From Alphaproteobacteria bacterium (GTDB lineage Bacteria; Pseudomonadota; Alphaproteobacteria; UBA828), in contig JAUVWK010000082.1 of assembly GCA_030604165.1 (NCBI GenBank), positions 1 to 9,832 of the forward strand: 9,832 bases of DNA, read 5' to 3'. The translations under genes were made by a program, and so were the position numbers. The notes below the pieces were generated by a model. That model did not search any database. It saw only the letters and a program-made list of their open reading frames with translations, and was not told the DNA's origin. Each line of letters opens with the position of its first letter. Within the stretch, counting starts at the first letter, position 1. This document shows, one piece after another, positions 1-7,956 of this stretch.

Positions 1-2
1 GC

Positions 3-290
3 GACCCTGACCTGATCGTGCTCATGCTCTGCGGCTACGACCTCGCGCGCACGCTGACCGAGGCGCGCACCCTTGCCGCCCGGCCCGACTGGGCCGCGCT
101 CAGGGCGGTGCGCACCGGCCGGCTTTACGCCGTGGACGGCAACGCTTTTTTCAACCGGCCTGGGCCTCGGCTCGTCGAATCGCTGGAAATACTGGCCGAA
201 ATCCTTCACCCGAACCATTTCAACTTCGACCACCACGGCCTCGGCTGGCGCCGGCTCGAGGATGGCGCGCCCAACGGAACGCGTGGATAG
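3..290 (+). CDS. BtuF-like cobalamin/corrinoid ABC transporter substrate-binding protein, C-terminal part
   Basis: This is the last 95 residues of a protein whose start lies left of the window; the frame is open from base 3 to the TAG at 288-290. It resembles the C-terminal lobe of periplasmic class III substrate-binding proteins of the BtuF/FecB type. It begins with a hydrophobic strand (DPDLIVLMLCGYD), then a helix with ARPDWAALRAVRTGRLYAVD, then NAFFNRPGPRLVESLEILAEILHP, the usual closing 'built, bound and list as candidate site' pattern of this family. The NRPGPR motif near the end of the lobe is typical of the BtuF-like proteins found in alphaproteobacterial cobalamin loci. The tail is rich in His and Asn (HPNHFNFDHHGLGW). 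Its likely role is to capture corrinoid in the periplasm for an ABC importer. The stop is 6 nt before cobW, so the two genes are probably cotranscribed. An iron-siderophore substrate cannot be excluded from this fragment alone; the B12 neighbours favour corrinoid. Confidence 0.82.
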   Translation, partial: DPDLIVLMLCGYDLARTLTEARTLAARPDWAALRAVRTGRLYAVDGNAFFNRPGPRLVESLEILAEILHPNHFNFDHHGLGWRRLEDGAPNGTRG

Positions 291-296
291 GGGATC

Positions 297-1331
297 ATGC
301 AACAACGAAAAATTCCGGCGACGGTGATTTCCGGTTTTCTCGGCGCCGGCAAGACGAGCTTGATCCGGCACCTTCTGGCGACCGCGTCGGAGCGCCGCAT
401 CGCCTTGGTGATCAACGAGTTCGGCGATCTCGGCATCGACGAGGAGTTGCTCCGGGGCTGCGGGCTCGAGGGCTGCGAGGCGGGCGACATCGTCGAGCTG
501 GCCAATGGCTGCATCTGCTGCACGGTGGCGGACGATTTCGTGCCCACCATGCAAACGCTGCTCGCGCGCGAGCCCGCCATCGAGCATATCGTGATCGAGA
601 CTTCCGGCCTGGCGCTGCCGAAACCGCTCGTGGCGGCGTTCAATTGGCCGGAAATCCGCAACCGGGTGACGGTGGATGGCGTCGTCGCGGTGGTCGACGG
701 CCCGGCGCTCAAGGCGGGCCGTTTCGCCGACGATCCCGCGGCGCTGGCCGCGCAGCGCGCGGCCGATCCGTCGCTCGATCACGACAACCCCATCGAGGAA
801 GTCTTCGAGGATCAATTGTACTGCGCGGATCTGGTGATCCTGAACAAGGTGGACCGGCTCGACGCGGCGGCGCGCGCTCAGCTGCGCGCCCACCTCGCGC
901 CGCGGCTGCGGGCCGGCGTCAAACTGGTCACCGCCGAGCACGCCCGTGTCAGCGCCGCCGTGCTGCTCGGGCTGGGTGCCGCCGCGGAAGCCGACCTGGC
1001 GGCGCGGCCCTCGCACCACGATGGCCTGGACGGCGAGCACGATCACGACGATTTCGACAGTTTCGTGGTCGATCTGGGCCCCATCGACGCGCCGGAGACG
1101 CTGGAGCAACGGCTGATCGGCGCCATCGAGGCGCACGATATCCTGCGCGTGAAAGGCTTCGTGCACGTGCCCGGCAAGCGGCGGCGGCATGTCTTGCAAG
1201 GCGTCGGCCCGCGCATCGAGCGCTATTACGACCGCGACTGGCGCGCGGGCGAGGTACGCGAATCGCGCCTCGTGGTGATCGGCCGCGCGCCGCTCGACCG
1301 CGCCGCCATCGAAACCGCGTTGCGCGGCTGA
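297..1331 (+). CDS. cobW: CobW, COG0523 GTP-dependent metal chaperone of cobalamin synthesis
   Basis: The protein has 344 residues, normal for the family. It is a G3E-family P-loop GTPase. The Walker A motif is GFLGAGKTS at residues 13-21, the diagnostic metal-binding CxCC motif is CICC at 72-75 within NGCICCTV, a conserved ETSGLALPKP segment lies at 101-110, and the base-specificity motif NKVD is at 183-186. The C-terminal CobW_C domain covers roughly 255-340. A short His/Asp-rich stretch (SHHDGLDGEHDHDDFD, 239-254) links the two domains and may bind metal. CobW proteins bind Co(II) in the GTP-loaded state and are thought to deliver it to the CobNST chelatase; that role is inferred here from family and from the next gene, cobN. 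The ATG start at 297 is the only one close to the P-loop; a purine-rich AGGGGA lies just before it at unusually short spacing. It lies 6 nt after the BtuF-like gene and 15 nt before cobN. Confidence 0.95.
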   Translation: MQQRKIPATVISGFLGAGKTSLIRHLLATASERRIALVINEFGDLGIDEELLRGCGLEGCEAGDIVELANGCICCTVADDFVPTMQTLLAREPAIEHIVIETSGLALPKPLVAAFNWPEIRNRVTVDGVVAVVDGPALKAGRFADDPAALAAQRAADPSLDHDNPIEEVFEDQLYCADLVILNKVDRLDAAARAQLRAHLAPRLRAGVKLVTAEHARVSAAVLLGLGAAAEADLAARPSHHDGLDGEHDHDDFDSFVVDLGPIDAPETLEQRLIGAIEAHDILRVKGFVHVPGKRRRHVLQGVGPRIERYYDRDWRAGEVRESRLVVIGRAPLDRAAIETALRG

Positions 1332-1335
1332 GAGC

Positions 1336-1340
1336 GGGAG
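1336..1340 (+). promoter_or_regulatory. Ribosome binding site of cobN
   Basis: GGGAG lies 6 nt before the GTG at 1347, within a longer purine-rich stretch GAGCGGGAG. It supports the GTG as the true start of cobN, together with the conserved CobN N-terminus (HLLAAKPGGIADGTEAVDLG) that follows directly. Confidence 0.6.
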
Positions 1341-1346
1341 ACACAG

Positions 1347-4300
1347 GTGCATCTGCTCGCCGCCAAGCCGGGAGGCATCGCCGACGGCACCGAGGCCGTG
1401 GATCTCGGGCAAACGCCCGGCGAGATCGTGCTGCTTTCGGCGGCCGATACGGAACTCGCCTGTTTCGCCGCGGCGCAGGCGCGCCTCGGCCCCGACGCGC
1501 CGAGCCTGCGCCTCGCCAATCTGCTCAATTTGAGCCACAACCTGTCGGTCGACAGCTATATGGACGCGGTGGTCCAGCACGCCCGCATCGTCGTCGTCCG
1601 CTTGCTCGGCGGCGAGAGCTATTGGCCCTACGGCGTGGAGCGGCTCGAGGCGACCTGCCGGGCGCGGCAGATTCCGCTGGCGCTGCTGCCCGGCGACGAG
1701 CGCCCCGATGCCGCGCTCGCCGCGTGCGGCACGGTCGCGCACGACAGCGCCGATCGGCTGTGGCGCTATTGCAGCCATGGCGGGCTCGACAACGCCACGC
1801 AATGCCTGCGTTACGCCGCCAGCTTGATCGGCCGGCCCGCGGTATGGAGCGAGCCAACGCCGCTCGCCCGCGCCGGTCTCTATTGGCCCGAGGCCGCAGG
1901 CCACGGGCTTGCCTTCGAGGACTTGACCGCGCGCTGGCGGGCGCAGGCGCCGATCGCCGCGCTGGTGTTTTACCGCGCCCTGGTGCAGGCCGCGAACACC
2001 GCGCCGATCGACGCCCTGATCGCGGCGCTCCAGGCGGAAGGGCTCAATCCGCTGCCGGTCTTCGTCACCAGCCTGAAGGACCCGCCGGCGGCCAAGCTGC
2101 TCGAAACCCTGTTGCAAGCCGCCGGCCCGGCGGTGATCCTCAACGGCACCGGCTTCGCCGTCTCGAGCCCGAGCGCGGCGCGGCCGACGCCGTTCGAGCG
2201 CAGCGGCGCGCCGGTGCTGCAAGTGGTGTTCGCCGGCTGCACCGAGCAGGACTGGGCGGCGGGCACACGCGGGCTCGGCCCCCGCGACATCGCCATGAAC
2301 GTGGCCCTGCCCGAGGTCGACGGCCGTATCCTGAGCCGCGCGGTTTCCTTCAAGACCGAAACGCGTTTCGATCCCGCCACCGAGAGCGGCATCGTCGGCT
2401 ATGCGCCGCGGCCCGACCGCATCGCCTTTGTCGCAGCGCTGGCGGCACGCTGGGCCCGCCTCGCGCGCACGCCGGCGGCCGAGCGGCGGATCGCGCTGGT
2501 GCTGGCCAACTACCCCAACCGGGACGGCCGCATCGGCAACGGCGTCGGCCTCGACACCCCGGCCGGCACGGTCACGCTGCTGCAAGCCATGGCCGAGGCC
2601 GGTTATGACGTGGCCGACGCGCCGACGAGCGGCGCGGCGCTGATGGCGGCACTCACGGCGGGCCCCACCAACGAGCGCCGCGGGCGCACGGAACGACAGG
2701 ACGGCGAGAGGCTTTCGCTCGACGCTTACCGCCGCTTTTTTCACACGTTGCCGGCGGCGACCCGGGCGCGCGTGAGCGAACGCTGGGGCCCGCCCGAGGA
2801 CGATCCCTTCTATGAGCCGAACGCCGAGGGCTTCGTCCTGGCGGCCCGGCGCTATGGCAATATCGTGCTCGCGGTGCAGCCGGCGCGGGGCTACAACATC
2901 GACCCGCAGTCGAGCTATCACGACCCGGACCTGCCGCCGCCGCACGGCTATTTCGCCTTCTATGCCTGGCTGCGCGAATCGTTCGACACGCACGCCGTGC
3001 TGCATATGGGCAAGCACGGCAATTTGGAATGGCTGCCGGGCAAGGCGCTGGCGTTGTCGGCCGAATGCTTTCCCGAGGCCACGCTCGGGCCGCTGCCGCA
3101 TATCTACCCGTTCATCGTCAACGACCCCGGCGAGGGTAGCCAAGCCAAGCGCCGCGCCGCCGCCGTGATCGTCGATCACCTGACGCCGCCGCTGACGCGC
3201 GCCGAGAGCTATGGCGTGTTGCGGCAACTGGAAATCTTGGTGGATGAGTATTTCGAAGCGGCGAGCCTGGACCCGCGCCGCTGCGCCGTGCTGCGCGACG
3301 AAATCATCGAGCTCGCGCGCGGCAACGGCATCGACGAAGACTGCGGCATGGCCGCGACCGACGGGTCCGACGCGGCGCTGCAAAAGCTCGACGGCTATCT
3401 CTGCGAGCTGAAGGAGCTGCAGATTCGCGATGGCCTGCATGTCTTCGGCGTCTCGCCCGAAGGCGACCAGCGCATCGACTTGCTGGTCGCGCTGGCGCGC
3501 ACGCCGCGCGGCGCCGCACTGGGCGAACAATCGCTGACCCGCGCGCTGGCCCAGGATCTAGGCCTCGATATCGACCCGCTCGACGCGGCGATGGCGAAGC
3601 CGTGGCAAGGGCCGCGCCCGGCGTGCTTGGTCGACCTAACCGACGGGGAAACCCCCGTCTGGCGCAGCCACGGCGACACGGTGGAACGGCTCGAGGGACT
3701 CGCCCGCGCGCTGGTCGCCGGCGAGCGCCGCGCCGCGCCCGCATGGCGCGACACGCGCGCCGTCTTGGCGGCGATCGAGGCGCAAATCGCGCCGGCGGTG
3801 GTGGCCTGCGGTGGGCGCGAGATCGCGGGCGCGCTTGCCGCTCTCGCCGGCCGGTTCGTGCCGCCCGGGCCGTCGGGCGCACCGAGCCGAGGACGCACGG
3901 ACGTGCTGCCCACGGGGCGAAACTTCTTCTCCATCGACACCCGCACCGTGCCGACGCCGGCGGCCTGGCGGCTGGGCTGGGCCTCGGCCGGCCTGCTGGT
4001 CGAGCACTACGCCCAAAGCCACGGCAACTGGCCGCGCACCATGGCGATCAGCGCCTGGGGCACGTCGAACATGCGCACCGGCGGCGACGACATCGCCCAG
4101 GCGCTGGCGCTGATGGGCGTGCAACCGCGTTGGGAGCCGGCCTCGGGGCGGGTCATCGACTTCGAGATTCTGCCGGTTTCGGTGCTCGACCGGCCCCGAG
4201 TCGACGTCACGCTGCGGGTTTCCGGCTTCTTCCGCGACGCCTTTCCCGCCCTCATCGATCTTTTCGACTCCGCCGTGCAGGCGGTGGCCGCGCTCGACGA

Positions 4301-5117
4301 GGACGAGGCGGACAATCCGCTCGCCGCCCAGGTGAAGCGCGAGAGCGAGAGCTTCGCGGGTGACGCGGGCACGCCGCAAGAGGCCGCCCGCCGCGCCGCC
4401 TATCGGGTTTTCGGCGCCAAGCCGGGCGCCTACGGCGCCGGGCTCCAGGCCTTGATCGACGAGGGCGGCTGGCAAACCGAGCGCGACCTCGCCGACGCCT
4501 ATGTCGCCTGGGGCGGCTACGCCTACGGCGCCGGCGCCGAAGGCCACGCCGCGCACGCCTTGTTCGAGCGCCGCCTCGGCGCCATCGAGGCGGTGGTGCA
4601 CAATCAGGACAATCGCGAGCATGACCTGCTCGACAGCGACGACTATTATCAGTTCGAGGGTGGCCTGACCGCGGCTGTACGCGAATTGTCGGGCCGCCAA
4701 CCGACGGTTTATCACAACGATCACGCGCGACCCGAGAGTCCCAAGATTCGCACGCTCGAGGACGAGATCGCCCGCACCGTGCGGGCCCGGGTCGTCAACC
4801 CGAAATGGATTCGGGGCGTCATGCGACACGGCTACAAAGGGGCCTTCGAAATGGCGGCGACGGTGGATTACCTGTTTGCCTTCGCCGCCACCAGCCATGC
4901 CGTCAGGGATCACCATTTCGATGCCGTATTCGACGCCTATCTCGGCGATCCCGAGGTCAGGAAATTTATCGAGGAGGCCAACCCGGCGGCGCTGCGCGAG
5001 ATGGCGGCGCGGCTGCGCGAGGCGCAGGTGCGCGGGCTTTGGAAGCCCCGCTCCAACCACGCCTGGGAGCTGCTCGGCAGCCTCGCCCAAGGCACCGCCC
5101 CCGAGCCGGTCCAATGA
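1347..5117 (+). CDS. cobN: Cobaltochelatase subunit CobN
   Basis: At 1256 residues this is a full-length member of the CobN / magnesium-chelatase H-subunit family, which usually runs to about 1,250-1,300. CobN is the large porphyrinoid- and metal-binding subunit of the cytoplasmic CobNST complex. The complex inserts Co(II) into hydrogenobyrinic acid a,c-diamide at the cost of ATP, in the aerobic (late insertion) route. Recognisable blocks are the N-terminal HLLAAKPGGIADGTEAVDLG, the central HMGKHGNLEWLPGKALALS from residue 553 followed by PFIVNDPGEGSQAKRR, HGNWPRTMAISAWGTSN from 892, and a conserved acidic block starting HNQDNREHD at 1085 with DSDDYYQFEGG after it. The C-terminus has RHGYKGAFEMAATVDYLF and KPRSNHAWEL. 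The start is GTG with a good ribosome binding site. Its stop overlaps the cobO start. No frameshift is seen. The ATPase partners CobS and CobT are not in the window and must be encoded elsewhere for activity. Confidence 0.97.
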   Translation: MHLLAAKPGGIADGTEAVDLGQTPGEIVLLSAADTELACFAAAQARLGPDAPSLRLANLLNLSHNLSVDSYMDAVVQHARIVVVRLLGGESYWPYGVERLEATCRARQIPLALLPGDERPDAALAACGTVAHDSADRLWRYCSHGGLDNATQCLRYAASLIGRPAVWSEPTPLARAGLYWPEAAGHGLAFEDLTARWRAQAPIAALVFYRALVQAANTAPIDALIAALQAEGLNPLPVFVTSLKDPPAAKLLETLLQAAGPAVILNGTGFAVSSPSAARPTPFERSGAPVLQVVFAGCTEQDWAAGTRGLGPRDIAMNVALPEVDGRILSRAVSFKTETRFDPATESGIVGYAPRPDRIAFVAALAARWARLARTPAAERRIALVLANYPNRDGRIGNGVGLDTPAGTVTLLQAMAEAGYDVADAPTSGAALMAALTAGPTNERRGRTERQDGERLSLDAYRRFFHTLPAATRARVSERWGPPEDDPFYEPNAEGFVLAARRYGNIVLAVQPARGYNIDPQSSYHDPDLPPPHGYFAFYAWLRESFDTHAVLHMGKHGNLEWLPGKALALSAECFPEATLGPLPHIYPFIVNDPGEGSQAKRRAAAVIVDHLTPPLTRAESYGVLRQLEILVDEYFEAASLDPRRCAVLRDEIIELARGNGIDEDCGMAATDGSDAALQKLDGYLCELKELQIRDGLHVFGVSPEGDQRIDLLVALARTPRGAALGEQSLTRALAQDLGLDIDPLDAAMAKPWQGPRPACLVDLTDGETPVWRSHGDTVERLEGLARALVAGERRAAPAWRDTRAVLAAIEAQIAPAVVACGGREIAGALAALAGRFVPPGPSGAPSRGRTDVLPTGRNFFSIDTRTVPTPAAWRLGWASAGLLVEHYAQSHGNWPRTMAISAWGTSNMRTGGDDIAQALALMGVQPRWEPASGRVIDFEILPVSVLDRPRVDVTLRVSGFFRDAFPALIDLFDSAVQAVAALDEDEADNPLAAQVKRESESFAGDAGTPQEAARRAAYRVFGAKPGAYGAGLQALIDEGGWQTERDLADAYVAWGGYAYGAGAEGHAAHALFERRLGAIEAVVHNQDNREHDLLDSDDYYQFEGGLTAAVRELSGRQPTVYHNDHARPESPKIRTLEDEIARTVRARVVNPKWIRGVMRHGYKGAFEMAATVDYLFAFAATSHAVRDHHFDAVFDAYLGDPEVRKFIEEANPAALREMAARLREAQVRGLWKPRSNHAWELLGSLAQGTAPEPVQ
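5114..5117 (+). other. ATGA stop-start overlap coupling cobN and cobO
   Basis: The ATG of cobO (5114-5116) shares bases with the TGA of cobN (5115-5117). No clear Shine-Dalgarno sequence precedes the cobO ATG, so cobO translation probably depends on ribosomes finishing cobN. The overlap fixes the cobO start despite the same frame being open further upstream. Confidence 0.75.
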
Positions 5118-5731
5118 CCGAGCGGACGGAGGCCGAGCGCAACCAGCATCACGCCGAGCGCATGGCGAAGCGCAAGGCCGCCCGCGAGCGCATGCTGGCC
5201 AGCAAGACCATCGAGAAAGGCCTGCTCATCGTCCATACCGGCAAGGGCAAGGGCAAATCGACCGCCGCCTTCGGCCTCGCGATCCGCGCCGTCGGCAACG
5301 GCATGCGGGTGGGCATCGTGCAGTTTGTCAAAGGCAAATGGCAGACCGGGGAGCGCGGCGTGCTGGAGCGCTTTCCCGAGCTGGTGACCATCCGGGTGAT
5401 GGGCGAAGGCTTTACCTGGGACACCCAAGACCGCGCCCGCGACATGGCGGCGGCGGCAAAGGCCTGGGAGACGGCCCAGGCGATGATCGCCGACCCAAGC
5501 TACGGGATGATCGTCCTGGACGAGCTCAACATCGTGCTGCGCTACGACTACCTGCCGCTCGACGAGGTATTGGAAACGCTCGCAGCCAGGCGCCCCGACC
5601 TGCACGTGGTGGTGACGGGCCGCAACGCCAAGCCGGCGCTGATCGAGCAGGCCGACCTGGTGACGGAAATGACCGAAGTGAAACACCCCTTTCGGGCCGG
5701 CGTGAAGGCCCAGGTGGGGGTGGAATTCTGA
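5114..5731 (+). CDS. cobO: CobO, ATP:corrinoid (cob(I)yrinic acid a,c-diamide) adenosyltransferase
   Basis: The protein has 205 residues, the usual length of the CobA/BtuR/CobO family. It transfers the 5'-deoxyadenosyl group of ATP to the Co(I) corrin, forming the adenosylated corrinoid that CobQ uses. It has a charged N-terminal arm (residues 1-34, rich in Arg, Lys and Glu, typical of CobO), then the P-loop TGKGKGKST at 42-50. Further family marks are VGIVQFVKGKWQTGER (66-81), GEGFTW (97-102), the Walker B-like VLDELN (134-139) and VVVTGRNA with ADLVTEM towards the C-terminus. The family works in the cytoplasm as a homodimer. The frame stays open upstream to 4805, but the ATG at 5114 is chosen because it gives the normal N-terminus and overlaps the cobN stop. 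Confidence 0.96.
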   Translation: MTERTEAERNQHHAERMAKRKAARERMLASKTIEKGLLIVHTGKGKGKSTAAFGLAIRAVGNGMRVGIVQFVKGKWQTGERGVLERFPELVTIRVMGEGFTWDTQDRARDMAAAAKAWETAQAMIADPSYGMIVLDELNIVLRYDYLPLDEVLETLAARRPDLHVVVTGRNAKPALIEQADLVTEMTEVKHPFRAGVKAQVGVEF

Positions 5732-5733
5732 GC

Positions 5734-5740
5734 AGAGGAG
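5734..5740 (+). promoter_or_regulatory. Ribosome binding site of the SYLF-domain gene
   Basis: AGAGGAG lies 11 nt before the ATG at 5752, which is slightly long but acceptable. A second in-frame ATG at 5758 would leave 17 nt. This is a stronger site than those of cobO or cobQ, so this gene has its own good translation signal inside the operon. Confidence 0.55.
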
Positions 5741-5751
5741 AACCCGAACCC

Positions 5752-6447
5752 ATGACCATGATCTTGCATTACCGGGTTGCCATGGCCGCATTGCTCGCGC
5801 TCGCCGTTGTGGCGCTCGGGCTGAGCGCGCCGGCGCGCGCGGACTCCGAGCAGCAACAGCTGATCGACCGCGCGCGACTTACCGTCGATGTCATGAAAAG
5901 CGAAAGCGACGCCGAGACCATCCGCGCCTACCTGCAAAGCGCCCGCGCGGTCGTCATCATCCCCGAGTTCATCAAGGCCGGCTTCATCGTTGGCGGCGCC
6001 TACGGCAAGGGGCTGATTCTGGCGCGCGACGCCACCACCGGCGACTGGTCGTCGCCCGCCTTCATGGAGCTCGCCGAAGGCAGCATCGGCCTTCAGATCG
6101 GCGTCGAGGCCTCCGAGATCATCATGGCCGTGCGCAGCGACGACGGCCTCAAGGCGCTTTTAGCGGATCAATTCACCATCGGCGGCGAGGCCGGCATCAC
6201 GGTGCTCACCTTGGGCGGCAGCCGCGAGGCCGCGACCACCAGCAACTTCGAGGCGGATATCATTACCTTCGCCCGCAGCAAGGGGTTGTTCGGCGGCATC
6301 TCGCTGGACGGCGCCAAGCTGATCCTGAAGGAGGAGGACAACGCCCTCTATTACGGCCAGGCGGTCTCGGTGGAGGATATCGTGATCCACCGCAAGGTCG
6401 GCAACGTCAATGCCGACCGGCTGCGCAACGCGCTCAGGGGCTTCTGA
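5752..6447 (+). CDS. Exported SYLF/Ysc84-domain (lipid-binding) protein
   Basis: The protein has 231 residues. Residues 1-30 look like a Sec signal peptide: a short N-region with one Arg, a hydrophobic core (VAMAALLALAVVALGL) and an AxA-type cleavage site (ARA before D31). There is no lipobox cysteine, so it is probably periplasmic rather than a lipoprotein. The rest matches the SYLF (Ysc84, DUF500) domain. Visible marks are SARAVVIIPEFIKAGFIVGG (63-82), GKGLIL, WSSPAFMELAEGSIGLQIGV (99-118), IIMAVRSDDGLKALL, FTIGGEAGITV, and FARSKGLFGGISLDGA (173-188) followed by NALYYGQ. In eukaryotes the domain binds phosphoinositides. Bacterial members are exported proteins of largely unknown function. 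It lies 20 nt after cobO and 14 nt before cobQ on the same strand, so it is probably cotranscribed with them, but no B12 step is known for this family. The domain call is firm; its role here is unknown. Confidence 0.88.
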   Translation: MTMILHYRVAMAALLALAVVALGLSAPARADSEQQQLIDRARLTVDVMKSESDAETIRAYLQSARAVVIIPEFIKAGFIVGGAYGKGLILARDATTGDWSSPAFMELAEGSIGLQIGVEASEIIMAVRSDDGLKALLADQFTIGGEAGITVLTLGGSREAATTSNFEADIITFARSKGLFGGISLDGAKLILKEEDNALYYGQAVSVEDIVIHRKVGNVNADRLRNALRGF

Positions 6448-6461
6448 GCGCGCCTTCGACC

Positions 6462-7943
6462 GTGAGCGCACGCACGCCAAGCCTGATGCTGCAAGGCACG
6501 GGCTCGGATGTCGGCAAGTCGCTGCTGGTGGCGGGCCTGTGTCGCGCTTTTGCCCGTCGTGGGCTCGCCGTGCGCCCGTTCAAGCCGCAAAACATGTCGA
6601 ACAACGCGGCCGTCACGGCCGATGGCGGCGAGATCGGACGGGCCCAGGCGTTGCAGGCGCGCGCCGCCGGCGTGGCGCCCTGCACCGATATGAACCCGGT
6701 GCTGCTCAAGCCGCAATCCGATGTCGGCGCGCAAATCGTCGTGCAGGGCCGCGTCACGGGCACGGCCAAGGCGCGGGACTATCACGCGCTCAAGCCGGAA
6801 CTGATGCCGCGCGTTATCGAGAGCTTCACGCGCTTGGGCCGGGCGGCCGATTTGGTGCTGGTGGAGGGCGCGGGCTCGCCGGCGGAGGTCAATCTTCGGG
6901 CCGGCGACATCGCCAATATGGGCTTCGCCGAGGCCGCGGACGTACCGGTGGCGCTGATCGGCGATGTCGACCGCGGCGGCGTGATCGCGAGCCTGGTCGG
7001 CACCTTCGCGCTCCTGGAAGACACCGAGCGGGCCCGCATCAAGGCGGTCATCATCAACAAATTTCGGGGCGATCCGGCGCTGTTCACGGATGCCCTCGAG
7101 ATCATCCAGGCCCGAACCGGCGCGGCCTGCCTCGGCGTCGTGCCCTATTTCGCGGCCGCGCGCCGCTTACCGGCCGAGGACGCCGTGGCGCTCGATGGCG
7201 TCAACGGCGCGCGCGTCATGCCCGGCCCGAACGCCATCAAGATCGCGGTGCCGCGCTTCGCGCGCATCGCCAATTTCGACGACCTCGACCCCTTGCGCGC
7301 GGAGCCCGACGTCGCCCTCGACATCGTCGAGCCGGGCCGGGCGCTGCCGGGCGACGCGGACCTCGTGCTGCTGCCCGGCTCCAAGGCGACCCGCGCCGAC
7401 CTCGCCGATCTGCACGCGCAAGGCTGGGCGGTGGATATCGCGGCGCATCTGCGGCGCGGCGACTGGCTGATGGGCTTGTGCGGCGGCTATCAGATGCTCG
7501 GCCGCAGCGTCTCCGACCCCGCGGGCAGCGAGGGCGCGCCCGGGGTCTCCGAGGGGCTCGGGCTGCTCGCCGTCGAGACCACGCTGACGGCCGACAAAAC
7601 GCTCACCCCGGTGAGCGGGCGCGACGCGGAGTCGGGCGAGGCAGTCTCAGGCTACGAGATGCACACCGGCGTCACCGACGGCCCCGATCGCGCGCGGCCG
7701 ATGCTGATCCTCGACGGCGGACCGGCGGGGGCGCGCTCGGCCGACGGGCGCGTGCTGGGCTGCTATGTGCATGGCCTGTTCGCGGCCGACGGCTTCCGCC
7801 ACGCCTTTCTGAACCGGCTGAAACGCCGCGCCCAATCCGGCCTCGCCTACGAAGCGCTCGTCGACGAGACCCTGGACGCTCTGGCCGATCACCTGGAGCA
7901 GGCGCTCGACCTCGATCGGATGCTGGAGCTGGCCCGTGCCTAG
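6462..7943 (+). CDS. cobQ: Cobyric acid synthase CobQ (glutamine-hydrolysing)
   Basis: The protein has 493 residues, the normal length. CobQ amidates the b, d, e and g carboxylates of adenosylcobyrinic acid a,c-diamide in the cytoplasm, using ATP and glutamine-derived ammonia. The N-terminal dethiobiotin-synthetase-like ATPase domain opens with MLQGTGSDVGKS (P-loop, 9-20), followed by RPFKPQNMSNNA (38-49), the acidic VLVEGAGSPAEVNL (132-145) and IGDVDRGGVIASL (166-178). The C-terminal class I-type amidotransferase domain has the nucleophile Cys340 in LMGLCGGYQMLG, GYEMHTG at 398-404 and the catalytic His437 in CYVHGLF. The start is taken as GTG at 6462, which gives a typical short leader before the P-loop. 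ATG at 6486 (MLQGTGSD) is an alternative eight residues later. Neither has a clear ribosome binding site, so translation may be coupled to the SYLF gene 14 nt upstream. Confidence 0.96.
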   Translation: MSARTPSLMLQGTGSDVGKSLLVAGLCRAFARRGLAVRPFKPQNMSNNAAVTADGGEIGRAQALQARAAGVAPCTDMNPVLLKPQSDVGAQIVVQGRVTGTAKARDYHALKPELMPRVIESFTRLGRAADLVLVEGAGSPAEVNLRAGDIANMGFAEAADVPVALIGDVDRGGVIASLVGTFALLEDTERARIKAVIINKFRGDPALFTDALEIIQARTGAACLGVVPYFAAARRLPAEDAVALDGVNGARVMPGPNAIKIAVPRFARIANFDDLDPLRAEPDVALDIVEPGRALPGDADLVLLPGSKATRADLADLHAQGWAVDIAAHLRRGDWLMGLCGGYQMLGRSVSDPAGSEGAPGVSEGLGLLAVETTLTADKTLTPVSGRDAESGEAVSGYEMHTGVTDGPDRARPMLILDGGPAGARSADGRVLGCYVHGLFAADGFRHAFLNRLKRRAQSGLAYEALVDETLDALADHLEQALDLDRMLELARA

Positions 7944-7956
7944 GAATTACCTCGCG

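Noticed and set aside
644..2608. 654-codon plus-strand frame across the cobW-cobN junction
   Set aside because: The translation is mostly Arg, Ala, Gly and Pro with no family motif, and it overlaps two well-supported genes in another frame. It is a composition artefact.
2736..2741. Run of six T in cobN (similar runs at 146-151 and 9665-9670) as a possible slippage or frameshift site
   Set aside because: In each case the conserved protein reads through in a single frame (RRFFHTLP, NAFFNRPGPR, FPYFLF), so there is no sign of frameshifting or sequencing error.
3636..5114. 492-codon open frame on the minus strand, antisense to cobN
   Set aside because: It lies wholly opposite a strongly conserved region of cobN and shows no recognisable domain. 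Long antisense frames are expected where codon third positions are almost all G or C.
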